Shown piece after piece: positions 1-7,066 of a DNA stretch of 13,159 nucleotides. Origin of the DNA: Methanolobus sp. UBA474 (lineage in GTDB: Archaea; Halobacteriota; Methanosarcinia; Methanosarcinales; Methanosarcinaceae); NCBI GenBank assembly GCA_002501695.1, contig DANZ01000129.1, positions 1 to 13,159 on the forward strand, given 5' to 3'. The position numbers were made by a program, and so were the translations under genes. The stretch's first letter is position 1. The number at the start of each line of letters is the position of its first letter. The notes under the pieces were generated by a model, which worked only from the letters and a program-made list of their open reading frames with translations, was not told the origin of the DNA and did not search any database.

Positions 1-2
1 AT

Positions 3-482
3 CTTGAGAGCTCTTCTTCCATGTACAGTAAGGTCCTGCACGTTTCCCTGGGACAGCGCATATGTTACGGCATCAGTCACTCAGATTGCATGATAATTGT
101 GCTTACCAGGGAAGGCGCACTGTCACCCCGCGTTAACCAGGAGATAGGCCTGACAGTGGCAGGTGGCAGCAACCTGATAATCGTTCTTGCAGAGAAAGGC
201 GTTGAGCTCCCGGTCCTGGTAGAGCATCTAACGCCCATCGTGTTCACGCAGGACACCTTTACCGATGCCCTCGGATATCTTATATATACTTTGAGAAACC
301 TTACTAAGTTCGAATGGCTCAGGATAAAGTGCCCTCATTGCAATGAAGAGATGACCCAGTACATGACGCCGCAGGAAGAAGTAGACAGGTCCCTTCTGGC
401 AGGAACCAGGCTGAACACCATTTGTAACTACTGTGAAAGCAAGCTCTTTCTTGATCCCAGGACATTCAAGCCTGTTTTGTGA
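3..482 (+). CDS. TIR-like domain protein with C-terminal zinc ribbon (5' end outside window)
   Basis: The frame is open to the window edge, so the Met at 21 is probably internal and the gene starts upstream. Numbering from that Met, residues 1-95 resemble the second half of a TIR-like domain: a SLGQRI element, a SDCMIIVLT strand, then SPRVNQEIG, where Glu41 lies at the position of the catalytic glutamate of TIR NADases, although the usual Trp before it is Arg37. The first strand and BB-loop region would be upstream. Residues 104-138 form a C-x2-C...C-x2-C zinc ribbon (Cys104, Cys107, Cys135, Cys138), followed by a short tail. TIR-like domains act in NAD cleavage, signalling or scaffolding; no function is demonstrated here. 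The ribbon could bind nucleic acid or a partner. The winged-helix gene downstream has its own promoter-like sequence, so co-transcription is not required. Family assignment is moderate; the coding call is strong. Confidence 0.6.
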   Translation, partial: LESSSSMYSKVLHVSLGQRICYGISHSDCMIIVLTREGALSPRVNQEIGLTVAGGSNLIIVLAEKGVELPVLVEHLTPIVFTQDTFTDALGYLIYTLRNLTKFEWLRIKCPHCNEEMTQYMTPQEEVDRSLLAGTRLNTICNYCESKLFLDPRTFKPVL

Positions 483-511
483 TCCCGGTCGTATTGAAGC
501 CTGCATAGCGA

Positions 512-525
512 TAAGTATTATTAAG
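512..525 (+). promoter_or_regulatory. Candidate TATA box for the winged-helix regulator
   Basis: An AT-rich element (core gtattattaag, 515-525) in an otherwise mixed 83-nt gap. At archaeal TATA-to-start spacing, transcription would begin near 545, giving a leader of about 20 nt that contains GTGAT (552-556), a partial match to the archaeal GGTGAT ribosome-binding site before the ATG at 566. A second AT-rich stretch at 529-538 is an alternative. Confidence 0.4.
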
Positions 526-565
526 TAGAAATTATACGACGTCTGATATTTGTGATGGGAATAAC

Positions 566-853
566 ATGGCCGAAGATTCGATAGACGAACTGCTCAGATG
601 GATAGTAAGTATCGACCGTCGTGTGATATTGATGGATTATCTGAAAGAACATACTATGGCAAAAGCATCGGATATTGCTCACGGGACAAGCCGGTCTACG
701 CAGAATATCAGTCGTGCTCTTAAAGAGTTCGAGGACATGGGACTGATAGAGTGCCTGACCCCGGAAAAAACAACATGGAAAAGATATATCCTTACAGCTA
801 AAGGTAAGCAGCTGATGCAAAACTGGGAGGTTAACACCTCCGGCCTCTTTTAA
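566..853 (+). CDS. Small winged-helix (ArsR/MarR-like) transcriptional regulator
   Basis: A 95-residue protein that is almost entirely a winged-helix DNA-binding domain. A first helix (about 5-27) is followed by a helix-turn-helix (about 31-60: KASDIAHGTSRSTQNISRAL, then a KEFEDMGLIE helix end) and a beta wing (about 63-76, KTTWKRYILTAKG), ending in a short helix. This is the 'start-of-turn, recognition helix, wing' pattern of archaeal ArsR/MarR-type regulators. It has one cysteine (in IECLT) and no metal-binding cluster, so metal sensing is not supported. No sensory domain is visible; it may act as a dimer or respond through a partner. Its target is unknown. It follows the TIR-like gene by 83 nt and converges on the carbonic anhydrase-like gene, with stop codons only 4 nt apart. 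Confidence 0.8.
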   Translation: MAEDSIDELLRWIVSIDRRVILMDYLKEHTMAKASDIAHGTSRSTQNISRALKEFEDMGLIECLTPEKTTWKRYILTAKGKQLMQNWEVNTSGLF

Positions 854-857
854 ATTC

Positions 858-1403
858 TCAGGCTTCCGTAGCAAGGTTCTTGTAGCCGTTCACAAGACTG
901 ACATTAGCCTTTATGACTGACTGCTTGAACTTTGCAAGCTCGGAGCTGAGCCCGTCGAGAAATTCCACACTATCCTGGCTGGTTATGCTCATGCCATCCG
1001 GCACTACCTTGCCAGCAGGTATTGTGACCTTGCGCACAGTTGCATTATGAAGGACGAGTGCATCCTCGCCTATGATGCAGTCGAATACTACAGATCCAAA
1101 ACCCACAAAGCAACCTTCGCCCAGTATACAGGGGCCGTGGACTATGCACCCGTGTGCAAGAGATGTGTTGCTGTTTATCACCACATCGGAATTGGCAAGT
1201 GAGTGAATGATGACATTGTCCTGTACATTGCAGTTATCACCAATAACAATAGATGAGCCAGGTTCATCCGCCCTGATGATCGCGTTGTGGGCCACAAATA
1301 CATTATTCCCAACAGTGACATTTCCTACTATGATAGCGGTTTGCGAAACCCATGCTTTTTCACTTATCTGTGGGCTCTGGTTCTGGGGATTTGGGTATAG
1401 CAT
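858..1403 (-). CDS. Gamma-class carbonic anhydrase-like left-handed beta-helix protein (CamH type)
   Basis: A 181-residue hexapeptide-repeat protein, predicted to form a trimeric left-handed beta-helix with zinc or iron at subunit interfaces and to hydrate CO2 to bicarbonate. Compared with Methanosarcina thermophila Cam, the active-site residues appear in order: Arg44, Asp46, Gln61, and metal ligands His67, His84 and His89 (the last two in AHG and VHG, five residues apart as in Cam). Asn167 in KANVSLVNGY may match Cam Asn202. It lacks a signal peptide and the acidic loop carrying Cam's proton-shuttle glutamate, so it resembles the cytoplasmic CamH subclass. The ATG at 1403 is supported by AAGGTGA (1409-1415) at good spacing. 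It is transcribed alone. CamH proteins are often annotated as acetyltransferases; the retained metal ligands favour carbonic anhydrase, but activity is not proven by sequence. Confidence 0.85.
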   Translation of the reverse strand: MLYPNPQNQSPQISEKAWVSQTAIIVGNVTVGNNVFVAHNAIIRADEPGSSIVIGDNCNVQDNVIIHSLANSDVVINSNTSLAHGCIVHGPCILGEGCFVGFGSVVFDCIIGEDALVLHNATVRKVTIPAGKVVPDGMSITSQDSVEFLDGLSSELAKFKQSVIKANVSLVNGYKNLATEA

Positions 1404-1408
1404 TTATT

Positions 1409-1415
1409 TCACCTT
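1409..1415 (-). promoter_or_regulatory. Ribosome-binding site of the carbonic anhydrase-like gene
   Basis: Read on the minus strand this is AAGGTGA, a good match to the archaeal anti-SD, ending 5 nt before the ATG at 1403. It fixes that start. Confidence 0.7.
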
Positions 1416-1418
1416 CTT

Positions 1419-1460
1419 TTAGCTTACGTTATCATCAAGACACGAGGAACCTAATTGCAC
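1419..1460 (-). other. Candidate 13-codon leader ORF upstream of the carbonic anhydrase-like gene
   Basis: On the minus strand a perfect AAGGAGG (1464-1470) stands 3 nt before a GTG that opens a 13-codon frame, MQLGSSCLDDNVS, ending with TAA at 1419-1421, 15 nt before the downstream ATG. The SD is stronger than that of most genes in the window. It may be a translated upstream ORF, or a chance SD in the leader. No homology can be judged at this length. Confidence 0.25.
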
Positions 1461-1529
1461 GAGCCTCCTTAAAGAGCTCATTTTTCATACATTTAGATTC
1501 AACGTGAGTTTAATATGAGAATTTATGAC

Positions 1530-1543
1530 AATTTATTTAAACC
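1530..1543 (-). promoter_or_regulatory. Candidate TATA box for the carbonic anhydrase-like gene
   Basis: Read on the minus strand as GGTTTAAATAAATT, a BRE-plus-TATA-like element. It would start transcription near 1510, leaving a leader of roughly 105 nt that includes the short leader ORF. The whole gap 1404-1750 holds this element, the msrA-like TATA box and the leader ORF; no other gene was seen in it. Confidence 0.35.
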
Positions 1544-1590
1544 TGTTGATTCGAACATGTTTTTTAGGTATTATGAGCTGCAAAAACAAT

Positions 1591-1602
1591 TCATATATAA
1601 AC
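1591..1602 (+). promoter_or_regulatory. TATA box of the msrA-like gene
   Basis: TCATATATAAAC is the best TATA match in the gap. It predicts transcription starting at about 1619-1626. The upstream ATG at 1619 would then be leaderless at best, which argues for a start further downstream. Confidence 0.5.
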
Positions 1603-1750
1603 TGCATAGTCAAGTCTCATGGGGTTGGCCGGAGACCCAGAGAAATGTTTATTGCAGGTAACGCCAAAAACTAGAACCAACTCAGGATATAAGTGTTATA
1701 ACATGTATACAAAGCGTAGCCGCCACCTGTCAGTAATATCTTATGCGCTT

Positions 1751-2308
1751 ATGAAAAAAGATGCTCATATGCCTTCATTCGAAGAGCCCGTAAGCATTGA
1801 ACAGCACCTTCACGACAAGATGTTAGCTGGTGACTATGAGATCGCTACCTTTGGCGCCGGAAGTTTCTGGAGAGTGGAAGCCATATTCCGCCAGGTTACA
1901 GGTGTTATAGGCACAGCTGTAGGATATATCGGAGGCAAGGTGGATTATCCCACATATGAACAGGTCAGTACAGGCAAAACAGGCCATGTTGAAGCTGTAC
2001 AGGTGATCTTCGATCCGGATATAGTTCCTTATGAGAAACTGCTGGAACTCTTCTGGGAACTGCATAATCCAACTGTTCCTGAGGAAAATAGCAAGAACCT
2101 TTCCAGCCAGTACAAGTCTATGATATTCTATCATAATGAAAAGCAGCGCAAAATAGCTGCTGATTCAAAAAAACAGCAACAAGATGCCGGGCACTTCAAA
2201 AGGGACATACTCACTGAAATAGTACCGGTGACCCGTTTCTACAGGGCTAAGGAATATCATCAGCAGTATTATGAAAAAACGGATTCAGGCGGACATTTCA
2301 TAAAGTAG
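1751..2308 (+). CDS. MsrA-family protein lacking the catalytic cysteine
   Basis: The fold is clearly peptide methionine sulfoxide reductase A: ATFGAGSFW near the N-terminus, YIGGKVDYPTYEQV, TGHVEAVQV, a HNPT segment, SQYKSMIFYHNEKQ and a FYRAKEYHQQYYEK C-terminal region. MsrA normally reduces methionine-S-sulfoxide with the Cys of G-C-F-W. Here that residue is Ser38 (AGT, 1862-1864), and the following Gly is Arg. The conserved Asp of the G-N-D-x-G-T-Q-Y-R-S segment is Asn. The glutamate (GHVE) and tyrosines remain. From this start the protein has no cysteine at all, so no resolving thiol exists either. The frame extends upstream to ATG 1619 (also 1703), but those residues look unconserved and 1619 coincides with the predicted transcription start; no start has a good SD. 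It may be a binding-only paralogue or a decaying enzyme, though the reading frame is intact. Family call is firm; function and start are uncertain. Confidence 0.8.
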   Translation: MKKDAHMPSFEEPVSIEQHLHDKMLAGDYEIATFGAGSFWRVEAIFRQVTGVIGTAVGYIGGKVDYPTYEQVSTGKTGHVEAVQVIFDPDIVPYEKLLELFWELHNPTVPEENSKNLSSQYKSMIFYHNEKQRKIAADSKKQQQDAGHFKRDILTEIVPVTRFYRAKEYHQQYYEKTDSGGHFIK

Positions 2309-2329
2309 GTTGCTTTATCTGTTTTCTAT

Positions 2330-2355
2330 CGATAGGATTTCCTATATCGTTTTTT
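2330..2355 (+). terminator. Hairpin plus T-run after the msrA-like gene
   Basis: CGATAGGA (2330-2337) pairs with TCCTATATCG (2340-2349), with an AT bulge, and is followed by six T residues (2350-2355). It lies 21 nt after the stop codon. Confidence 0.5.
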
Positions 2356-2388
2356 AAGACAGAGTGATATTCTTTCGTGGTAACGGAG

Positions 2389-2416
2389 GTTATATATGTA
2401 TAATATTATATAATAA
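2389..2416 (+). promoter_or_regulatory. TATA-like region upstream of the sensor kinase
   Basis: Two overlapping candidates, TTATATATG and TTATATAATA (2407-2416), in a run of 30 nearly pure A/T bases. The second predicts transcription starting near 2438 and a leader of about 39 nt before the ATG at 2477. Confidence 0.45.
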
Positions 2417-2476
2417 GATGCATTGTATGCGCATTTTTTGCTATGATACAGCCAGATACACTCCCCGGATAAGATC

Positions 2477-4648
2477 ATGAAGGATGAAGCCAGGCCACAA
2501 CAACATTTTGTTCAAGAATCGCATGAGTTTAAGGGTCTCCTGAAGGCTTCAGAGGAGTTAATACCGTTCCTTCAAAAAAGCCATGAGAGTAAATTGCACA
2601 GGAAAGCTATATTTTTAGATGGATTACTCAGGTCAATATCCGATCCTATATTCTATAAGGATATATCAGGCAACTATATAGAATGCAATGATGCCTTCTC
2701 CGAATTCATGGGCCGGCCAAGAGAGGAAATAATCGGGAGAACGGATCATGACCTGTTTGAAAAAGAAGTAGCCGATATATTCCGTATGAGTGAACGCAAA
2801 ATAATGGAAGAGGATCGCCCCCGTAAAAATGAAGAGCAAGTAGTTTATCCGGATGGCAGGCATATCTTCCTTGAGACACTGAGAACACCCTTAAGGACGC
2901 CCGACGGTAAACTCCTGGGAATAATGGGTATAAGTCGTGATATTACAAACAGGAAATGTGCAGAAGATATTTTACATGATCTGAAGAACGAATTCTTTCA
3001 GATAATCAATGGAAGCCTGCTCCCCATATTTGTGATAGATAAAGACCATACGGTTGTATACTGGAACAAGGCATGTGAAAAGATATCCGGAATTACCGCA
3101 GCTGAAATGATAGGTACTACAGAAAGCTGGAGAGCTTTCTATCCCCGGAAAGTACCTCTTCTTGCAGACCTGATAGCAGATGGCCAAATCGGGCTTATAG
3201 AAGATCACTATGGTGATAAGGGCCTGAGATCGTCATCAATAGAAGGTGGATATGAGGCCCGGGATTATTTTCCTCAAATTGATAAATGGATGCTATTCAA
3301 TGCTGTACCTCTCAGGAACAAAAGCGGGGACGTTATCGGGGCCATAGAGACCCTGCAGGATATCACTGATAGCAGAAAAATGGAGGAAGAACTTGCAAAG
3401 AAGCACGAACAGCTTCTTTCTATTCTTGAGGCTATTGATGAACCTGTCTATGTGTGTGATCCCGGTACTTATGAGTTACTATTTGCGAACTCCCCAATAA
3501 AACTAGCAAAAAAGGCTTTGCAGGAAAGCGAGGAAAGATTTGAGGCGATCAGCACTTTTGCACAGGATGCGATCATAGCAATAGATAATGAGGGCACTAT
3601 CACTTTCTGGAATAAGGCTGCAGAGAGGATATTTGGTTATTCGCGTGAAGAATCCCTGTCACAGGATGTTCATTCATTGCTGGCTCCACAGGATTATCAT
3701 GAAAAATGTGATCCTGCATTTTCACTATTCAAGGAGACGGGAAAAGGTTCGGTGGTGGGAAAGACCCTTGAGATGAGAGCTAAAAAGAAAGACGGAACCG
3801 AGTTTGCCATGGAACTGTCACTTTCAGCGGTCATATTGAAAAATAAATGGACCGCTGTTGCGGTGATCCGTGATATCACCGAACGAAAGAGGATCGAAGA
3901 TACGCTGTTGCAGGCCAAGATAGCAGCAGAAAATGCAAACCGTACAAAGAGCGAATTTCTTGCGAATATGAGCCACGAATTAAGAACCCCGCTTAATTCA
4001 ATTATAGGGTTTTCGGATGTCCTGCTTGAAGGATGCTTCGGGGAACTGAACACTAAGCAATACAGATATCTGGGCAACATCTCAAACAGTGGAAGGCATC
4101 TCCTTGGCATTATCAATGATATCCTGGATATTTCAAAGGTAGAGTCCGGAAAATCAAAACTGGAACTTGAGGAAATATCTGTCCACAGTGCGCTGGAAGA
4201 AATGATATCTTTTATGCAGCCGCTTGCTGCAGAGAAAGAAATAGTCTTAAAACTGGAAATGGCCCAGGGACCTGATAAGCTGCTGGCTGATAAGCCGAAG
4301 CTCAAACAGGTACTTTACAACCTTATAGGCAATGCGATAAAGTTCACGGATATAGGTGGCTACGTCACGATCAAAGCAAGAGCAGAAGGAAATATGGTGT
4401 CCATATCAGTGACAGATACAGGGATCGGCATTGAAGCGCAAGATATGGAAAAGCTGTTCAGGCCCTTTACCCAGCTTGATTCTTCTACCTGCAAGAGGTA
4501 TGAAGGTACGGGTCTTGGGCTTGCCCTTGCAAAGGAACTGATCGAAGCGCATGATGGCAGCATATGGGTGGAAAGCCAACCCGGCAAGGGCAGCACTTTT
4601 ACATTCACGCTTCCTCTGCACAGACCTCTGTGCCGGAATGATCGTTAG
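2477..4648 (+). CDS. Soluble multi-PAS sensor histidine kinase
   Basis: A 723-residue kinase with no membrane segment, so probably a cytoplasmic sensor. Order of parts: PAS1 (about 48-158, ending DITNRK), PAS2 (about 172-300, ending DITDSRK), a PAS fragment of about 38 residues (about 308-346, with EPVYVCDPGTYELLFAN), PAS3 (about 349-470, ending DITERK), a short coiled linker, HisKA (about 490-560) and HATPase (about 600-718). The phosphorylated histidine is His500 in SHELRTP. The N box (Asn619 in NLIGNAIKFT), G1 box (Asp647 in DTGIGI) and G2 box (GTGLGLALAK from Gly677) are intact, so it should autophosphorylate. It has no receiver domain and no response regulator lies beside it; the partner must be elsewhere. 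Ligand is unknown: no heme or flavin motif can be asserted. The PAS fragment suggests an in-frame internal deletion. Its own TATA region and downstream hairpin suggest a single-gene transcript. Confidence 0.93.
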   Translation: MKDEARPQQHFVQESHEFKGLLKASEELIPFLQKSHESKLHRKAIFLDGLLRSISDPIFYKDISGNYIECNDAFSEFMGRPREEIIGRTDHDLFEKEVADIFRMSERKIMEEDRPRKNEEQVVYPDGRHIFLETLRTPLRTPDGKLLGIMGISRDITNRKCAEDILHDLKNEFFQIINGSLLPIFVIDKDHTVVYWNKACEKISGITAAEMIGTTESWRAFYPRKVPLLADLIADGQIGLIEDHYGDKGLRSSSIEGGYEARDYFPQIDKWMLFNAVPLRNKSGDVIGAIETLQDITDSRKMEEELAKKHEQLLSILEAIDEPVYVCDPGTYELLFANSPIKLAKKALQESEERFEAISTFAQDAIIAIDNEGTITFWNKAAERIFGYSREESLSQDVHSLLAPQDYHEKCDPAFSLFKETGKGSVVGKTLEMRAKKKDGTEFAMELSLSAVILKNKWTAVAVIRDITERKRIEDTLLQAKIAAENANRTKSEFLANMSHELRTPLNSIIGFSDVLLEGCFGELNTKQYRYLGNISNSGRHLLGIINDILDISKVESGKSKLELEEISVHSALEEMISFMQPLAAEKEIVLKLEMAQGPDKLLADKPKLKQVLYNLIGNAIKFTDIGGYVTIKARAEGNMVSISVTDTGIGIEAQDMEKLFRPFTQLDSSTCKRYEGTGLGLALAKELIEAHDGSIWVESQPGKGSTFTFTLPLHRPLCRNDR

Positions 4649-4665
4649 AACTGATCTTGATATGA

Positions 4666-4718
4666 TGTGATAAAGAGTACAGAAAACACTATCATCTGTA
4701 CTCATCACAGTACTTTTT
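4666..4718 (+). terminator. Hairpin and T-run after the sensor kinase
   Basis: GAGTACAG (4675-4682) pairs perfectly with CTGTACTC (4696-4703). An outer TGTGA/TCACA pair (4666-4670 with 4705-4709) extends the stem, and five T residues follow (4714-4718). It lies just after the kinase stop codon. Confidence 0.5.
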
Positions 4719-4847
4719 CAGCCTATATTATTAGGGTGAGAACAACATTGAATTATCCCGTATTTGCATCGGTGAGTTTTCGACCCAGTTGAACGGTTTG
4801 CACAATGCAGAAGAGCCTGTACGGCGCGAAAACACACTGACCTTATT

Positions 4848-4869
4848 AAAAGAGCTCAGTCCCTCTTTT
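4848..4869 (-). terminator. Inverted repeat with T-rich arm after kup
   Basis: AAAAGAG (4848-4854) and CTCTTTT (4863-4869) form a perfect 7-bp stem around an 8-nt loop, 9 nt beyond the kup stop codon. Its symmetrical T-rich arms could end transcription from either side of this convergent gene pair. Confidence 0.45.
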
Positions 4870-4878
4870 ATCTTTGTA

Positions 4879-6705
4879 TCACATCTCGAACCGAGTAACT
4901 ATCCCATGGACCTTGTCCGACGGGATATTATAGAACTGGACAAAAGACGGCGATAGTTTTTTGATGAGAGAGAATATTTTCCATACGGGATTACTGGTAA
5001 TTATATCCTCTACTCCGTAGAATATTGTTTTTTCATATATCCCTGCATCCTTTATTATTGCGGCCACATCGATGACTTCCATGTAACCTGTATTGATCTC
5101 GAATACGCGCATTCCTTTTGCAAGTTTTTCCTTGAATGAACTGGTTACTCCAAAGGGATCTTCCCGTATGACAATAGTAACGATGATATTATCTTCATAG
5201 ATGATACCATCCTCGAACATTGTATGAGCGATGTACTGGGGAATAAAACTGACATCCCTTGCAAAGAAGAGGGCAGTACCACTGATCCTGTTTGCATGGA
5301 CATATGAGTGGTCATATATCTTCAGGAAGTCATCGAGTTTAACAGGCCTCAGAGATTGGTAAAGTTTCTTCTGGCCTGCAGTATATATCATTATCATGCT
5401 GAATGCAAGGAATGCAATAATGAGAGACCAGTATCCGCCGTGTGGGATCTTGTAACTGTTGGAAACAAAAAATATAAAGGCTACCACTGTTACGAATACG
5501 GACAGGATGGACTTGAATATCTGTTCCCTTAAATAGAATATCAGTATCATCATTATACCTGTGATCACCATGCTTCCTGTAACCGTCAGTCCGTATGCTG
5601 CAGCAAGCCTGCTGGATTCCTTGAACTCATATATGGCAAACAACACTGCAATCAGAAGGAGCCAGTTTACAACGCTTATATATATCTGTGATTTCAGCAC
5701 GTTTGAAGTGTAATCTATTTTCAGCATGGGGGATATCCTGGTCACTATTCCCTGGTAGACCACCGAGAACATGCCGCTGATCATTGCCTGTGAAGCTATG
5801 ACGGTTGCTACGATGCTCAGAAGCAAAAACGGGATGTATAGCAGATGTGCCTGCTGGTTTATCATTTCGAACAGTATGTTTGTCGAATCTGGATGCCTGA
5901 GGAGAAAAGCTCCCTGTCCGAAATAGTTCATGACCAACGCAACAAAGACCAATCTCCATGCCTTCAGGATCGGCTCTCTTCCGAGATGGCCCATGTCTGC
6001 GTACAAAGCCTCACCACCCGTTGCACACAGGATGACCTCCGACAACACAAAGAACCCTGCAAGACCGTTGTTCCAGAGGAACTCGATCGCGTGGTATGGA
6101 TTCAACGCTGTGATAACTGATGGTGTATGAAGTATTGAAGTAATCCCTGAAAGAGCAAGGGAGGTGAACCATATTATCATTACCGGACCAAAGACCCAGG
6201 CAATCTTTTCAGTTCCTTTCTTCTGGATAGAGAAAAGACCTACAGCAATTATCCCGGCCATTAACATAAGAAGTTCCTGTGAGGTATTAGTAAATCCGGG
6301 AATGATGCGTATTCCTTCGACAGCACTCAGTATGCTTATAGCAGGGGTGATCACGCCGTCACCAACAAGAAAGGAGATACCGATATAGGTTAATATGGTT
6401 ATGAACGTGACCTTCCTGCCTGATCTCAGTAAGGGGACCAGCTGTTCCCTTAGAACGATCGATCCACCTTCACCTTTCTTTCCGAGGCTCATGGCAAGCC
6501 AGGCATACTCTATTGTCACAAGCGTGACCAGTGTCCATACAATTAAGGACAGGACACCTATCACATTAAGATAAGTAGGCTCTGTAAGCAGAAATATGAC
6601 TGTAAGCGTATATATAGGACTGGTGCCGATGTCACCAAAAACAAGCCCCATTGAATTGACTATTCCCCGGATATCGCTTCTGCTATACAAAATAGCCAAC
6701 CTCAA
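4879..6705 (-). CDS. kup: Kup/HAK/KT-type potassium uptake protein
   Basis: A 608-residue membrane protein that imports K+, in this family usually with H+ symport. The signature GDIGTSPIYTL lies at about residues 24-34, and the conserved GGEALYADMGHLGREPI segment is near 230-245. About twelve hydrophobic segments fill the first 450 residues, and a soluble C-terminal domain of about 140 residues follows, as expected; length is close to E. coli Kup (622). The chosen start is TTG at 6705, with AGGAT about five nt upstream. A second TTG lies at 6699 and the first ATG at 6651, which would leave only four residues before the signature, so a non-ATG start is likely. The gene converges on the sensor kinase and is separate from the sulfur cluster upstream (361-nt gap). 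Regulation is not visible beyond a TATA-like element. Confidence 0.93.
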   Translation of the reverse strand: MRLAILYSRSDIRGIVNSMGLVFGDIGTSPIYTLTVIFLLTEPTYLNVIGVLSLIVWTLVTLVTIEYAWLAMSLGKKGEGGSIVLREQLVPLLRSGRKVTFITILTYIGISFLVGDGVITPAISILSAVEGIRIIPGFTNTSQELLMLMAGIIAVGLFSIQKKGTEKIAWVFGPVMIIWFTSLALSGITSILHTPSVITALNPYHAIEFLWNNGLAGFFVLSEVILCATGGEALYADMGHLGREPILKAWRLVFVALVMNYFGQGAFLLRHPDSTNILFEMINQQAHLLYIPFLLLSIVATVIASQAMISGMFSVVYQGIVTRISPMLKIDYTSNVLKSQIYISVVNWLLLIAVLFAIYEFKESSRLAAAYGLTVTGSMVITGIMMILIFYLREQIFKSILSVFVTVVAFIFFVSNSYKIPHGGYWSLIIAFLAFSMIMIYTAGQKKLYQSLRPVKLDDFLKIYDHSYVHANRISGTALFFARDVSFIPQYIAHTMFEDGIIYEDNIIVTIVIREDPFGVTSSFKEKLAKGMRVFEINTGYMEVIDVAAIIKDAGIYEKTIFYGVEDIITSNPVWKIFSLIKKLSPSFVQFYNIPSDKVHGIVTRFEM

Positions 6706-6762
6706 ATTAATCCTGCTTTGACATATATTGCAGGAAGCGAAGAACTCATAACATTTATCTCC

Positions 6763-6771
6763 TTAATAAAT
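6763..6771 (-). promoter_or_regulatory. Candidate TATA box for kup
   Basis: Read on the minus strand as ATTTATTAA. It would start transcription near 6741, about 36 nt before the TTG start. The wider gap 6706-7066 also holds an isolated TATAAA (6821-6826), a hairpin after the nifU-like gene (7009-7026) and only weak short ORFs; no RNA gene was recognised in it. Confidence 0.35.
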
Positions 6772-7008
6772 CTTACGTATGATGCACACTTGCCAGCTGT
6801 CTTTGCATATCTAACAGAGGTATAAACTCTAAACAGTAGATGATGTTGATGATACAAAAAGTAGGCGCATGTTTATTCCAGAAGCAGTGTGCTTACGTAA
6901 ATGACTACTGGCAATGAGGATCCGGACGGCCCTTCTTGCCGGGAAGTTGTCCATTATGTAAATTGCGTTCACTCAGAGATATGCGTTCTTTTATGAAAAC
7001 TGCAGGAA

Positions 7009-7026
7009 GGCAACCGGCCTGTTGCC
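7009..7026 (-). terminator. Hairpin downstream of the sulfur cluster
   Basis: GGCAAC (7009-7014) pairs with GTTGCC (7021-7026) around a 6-nt loop, about 40 nt past the nifU-like stop codon. On the minus strand only a short T-run follows about ten nt later, so termination is plausible rather than clear. Confidence 0.35.
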
Positions 7027-7066
7027 ATTCCCTTGTCTTCACAGGTATTTTTGACCCGCATTCCAC

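Noticed and set aside
1619..1750. N-terminal extension of the MsrA-like protein from ATG 1619
   Set aside because: It coincides with the transcription start predicted from the TATA box at 1591-1602 and looks unconserved. A leaderless start cannot be excluded, so it is noted in the gene entry rather than called.
3697..4305. 202-codon minus-strand frame inside the sensor kinase
   Set aside because: Serine-rich antisense shadow over the HisKA region; no SD or family resemblance.
4735..4957. Open frame on the + strand between the kinase and kup, running into the antisense of kup
   Set aside because: No ATG before 4922, no SD, it overlaps the kup 3' end on the opposite strand and spans a hairpin. 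Most likely a chance opening.
6905..7066. In-frame opening of about 50 codons on the minus strand directly after the nifU-like stop codon (TAA then GTG)
   Set aside because: The stop is a plain TAA with no readthrough or selenocysteine-type signal recognised, there is no SD for the GTG, and the hairpin at 7009-7026 lies within it. The residues resemble no known domain.
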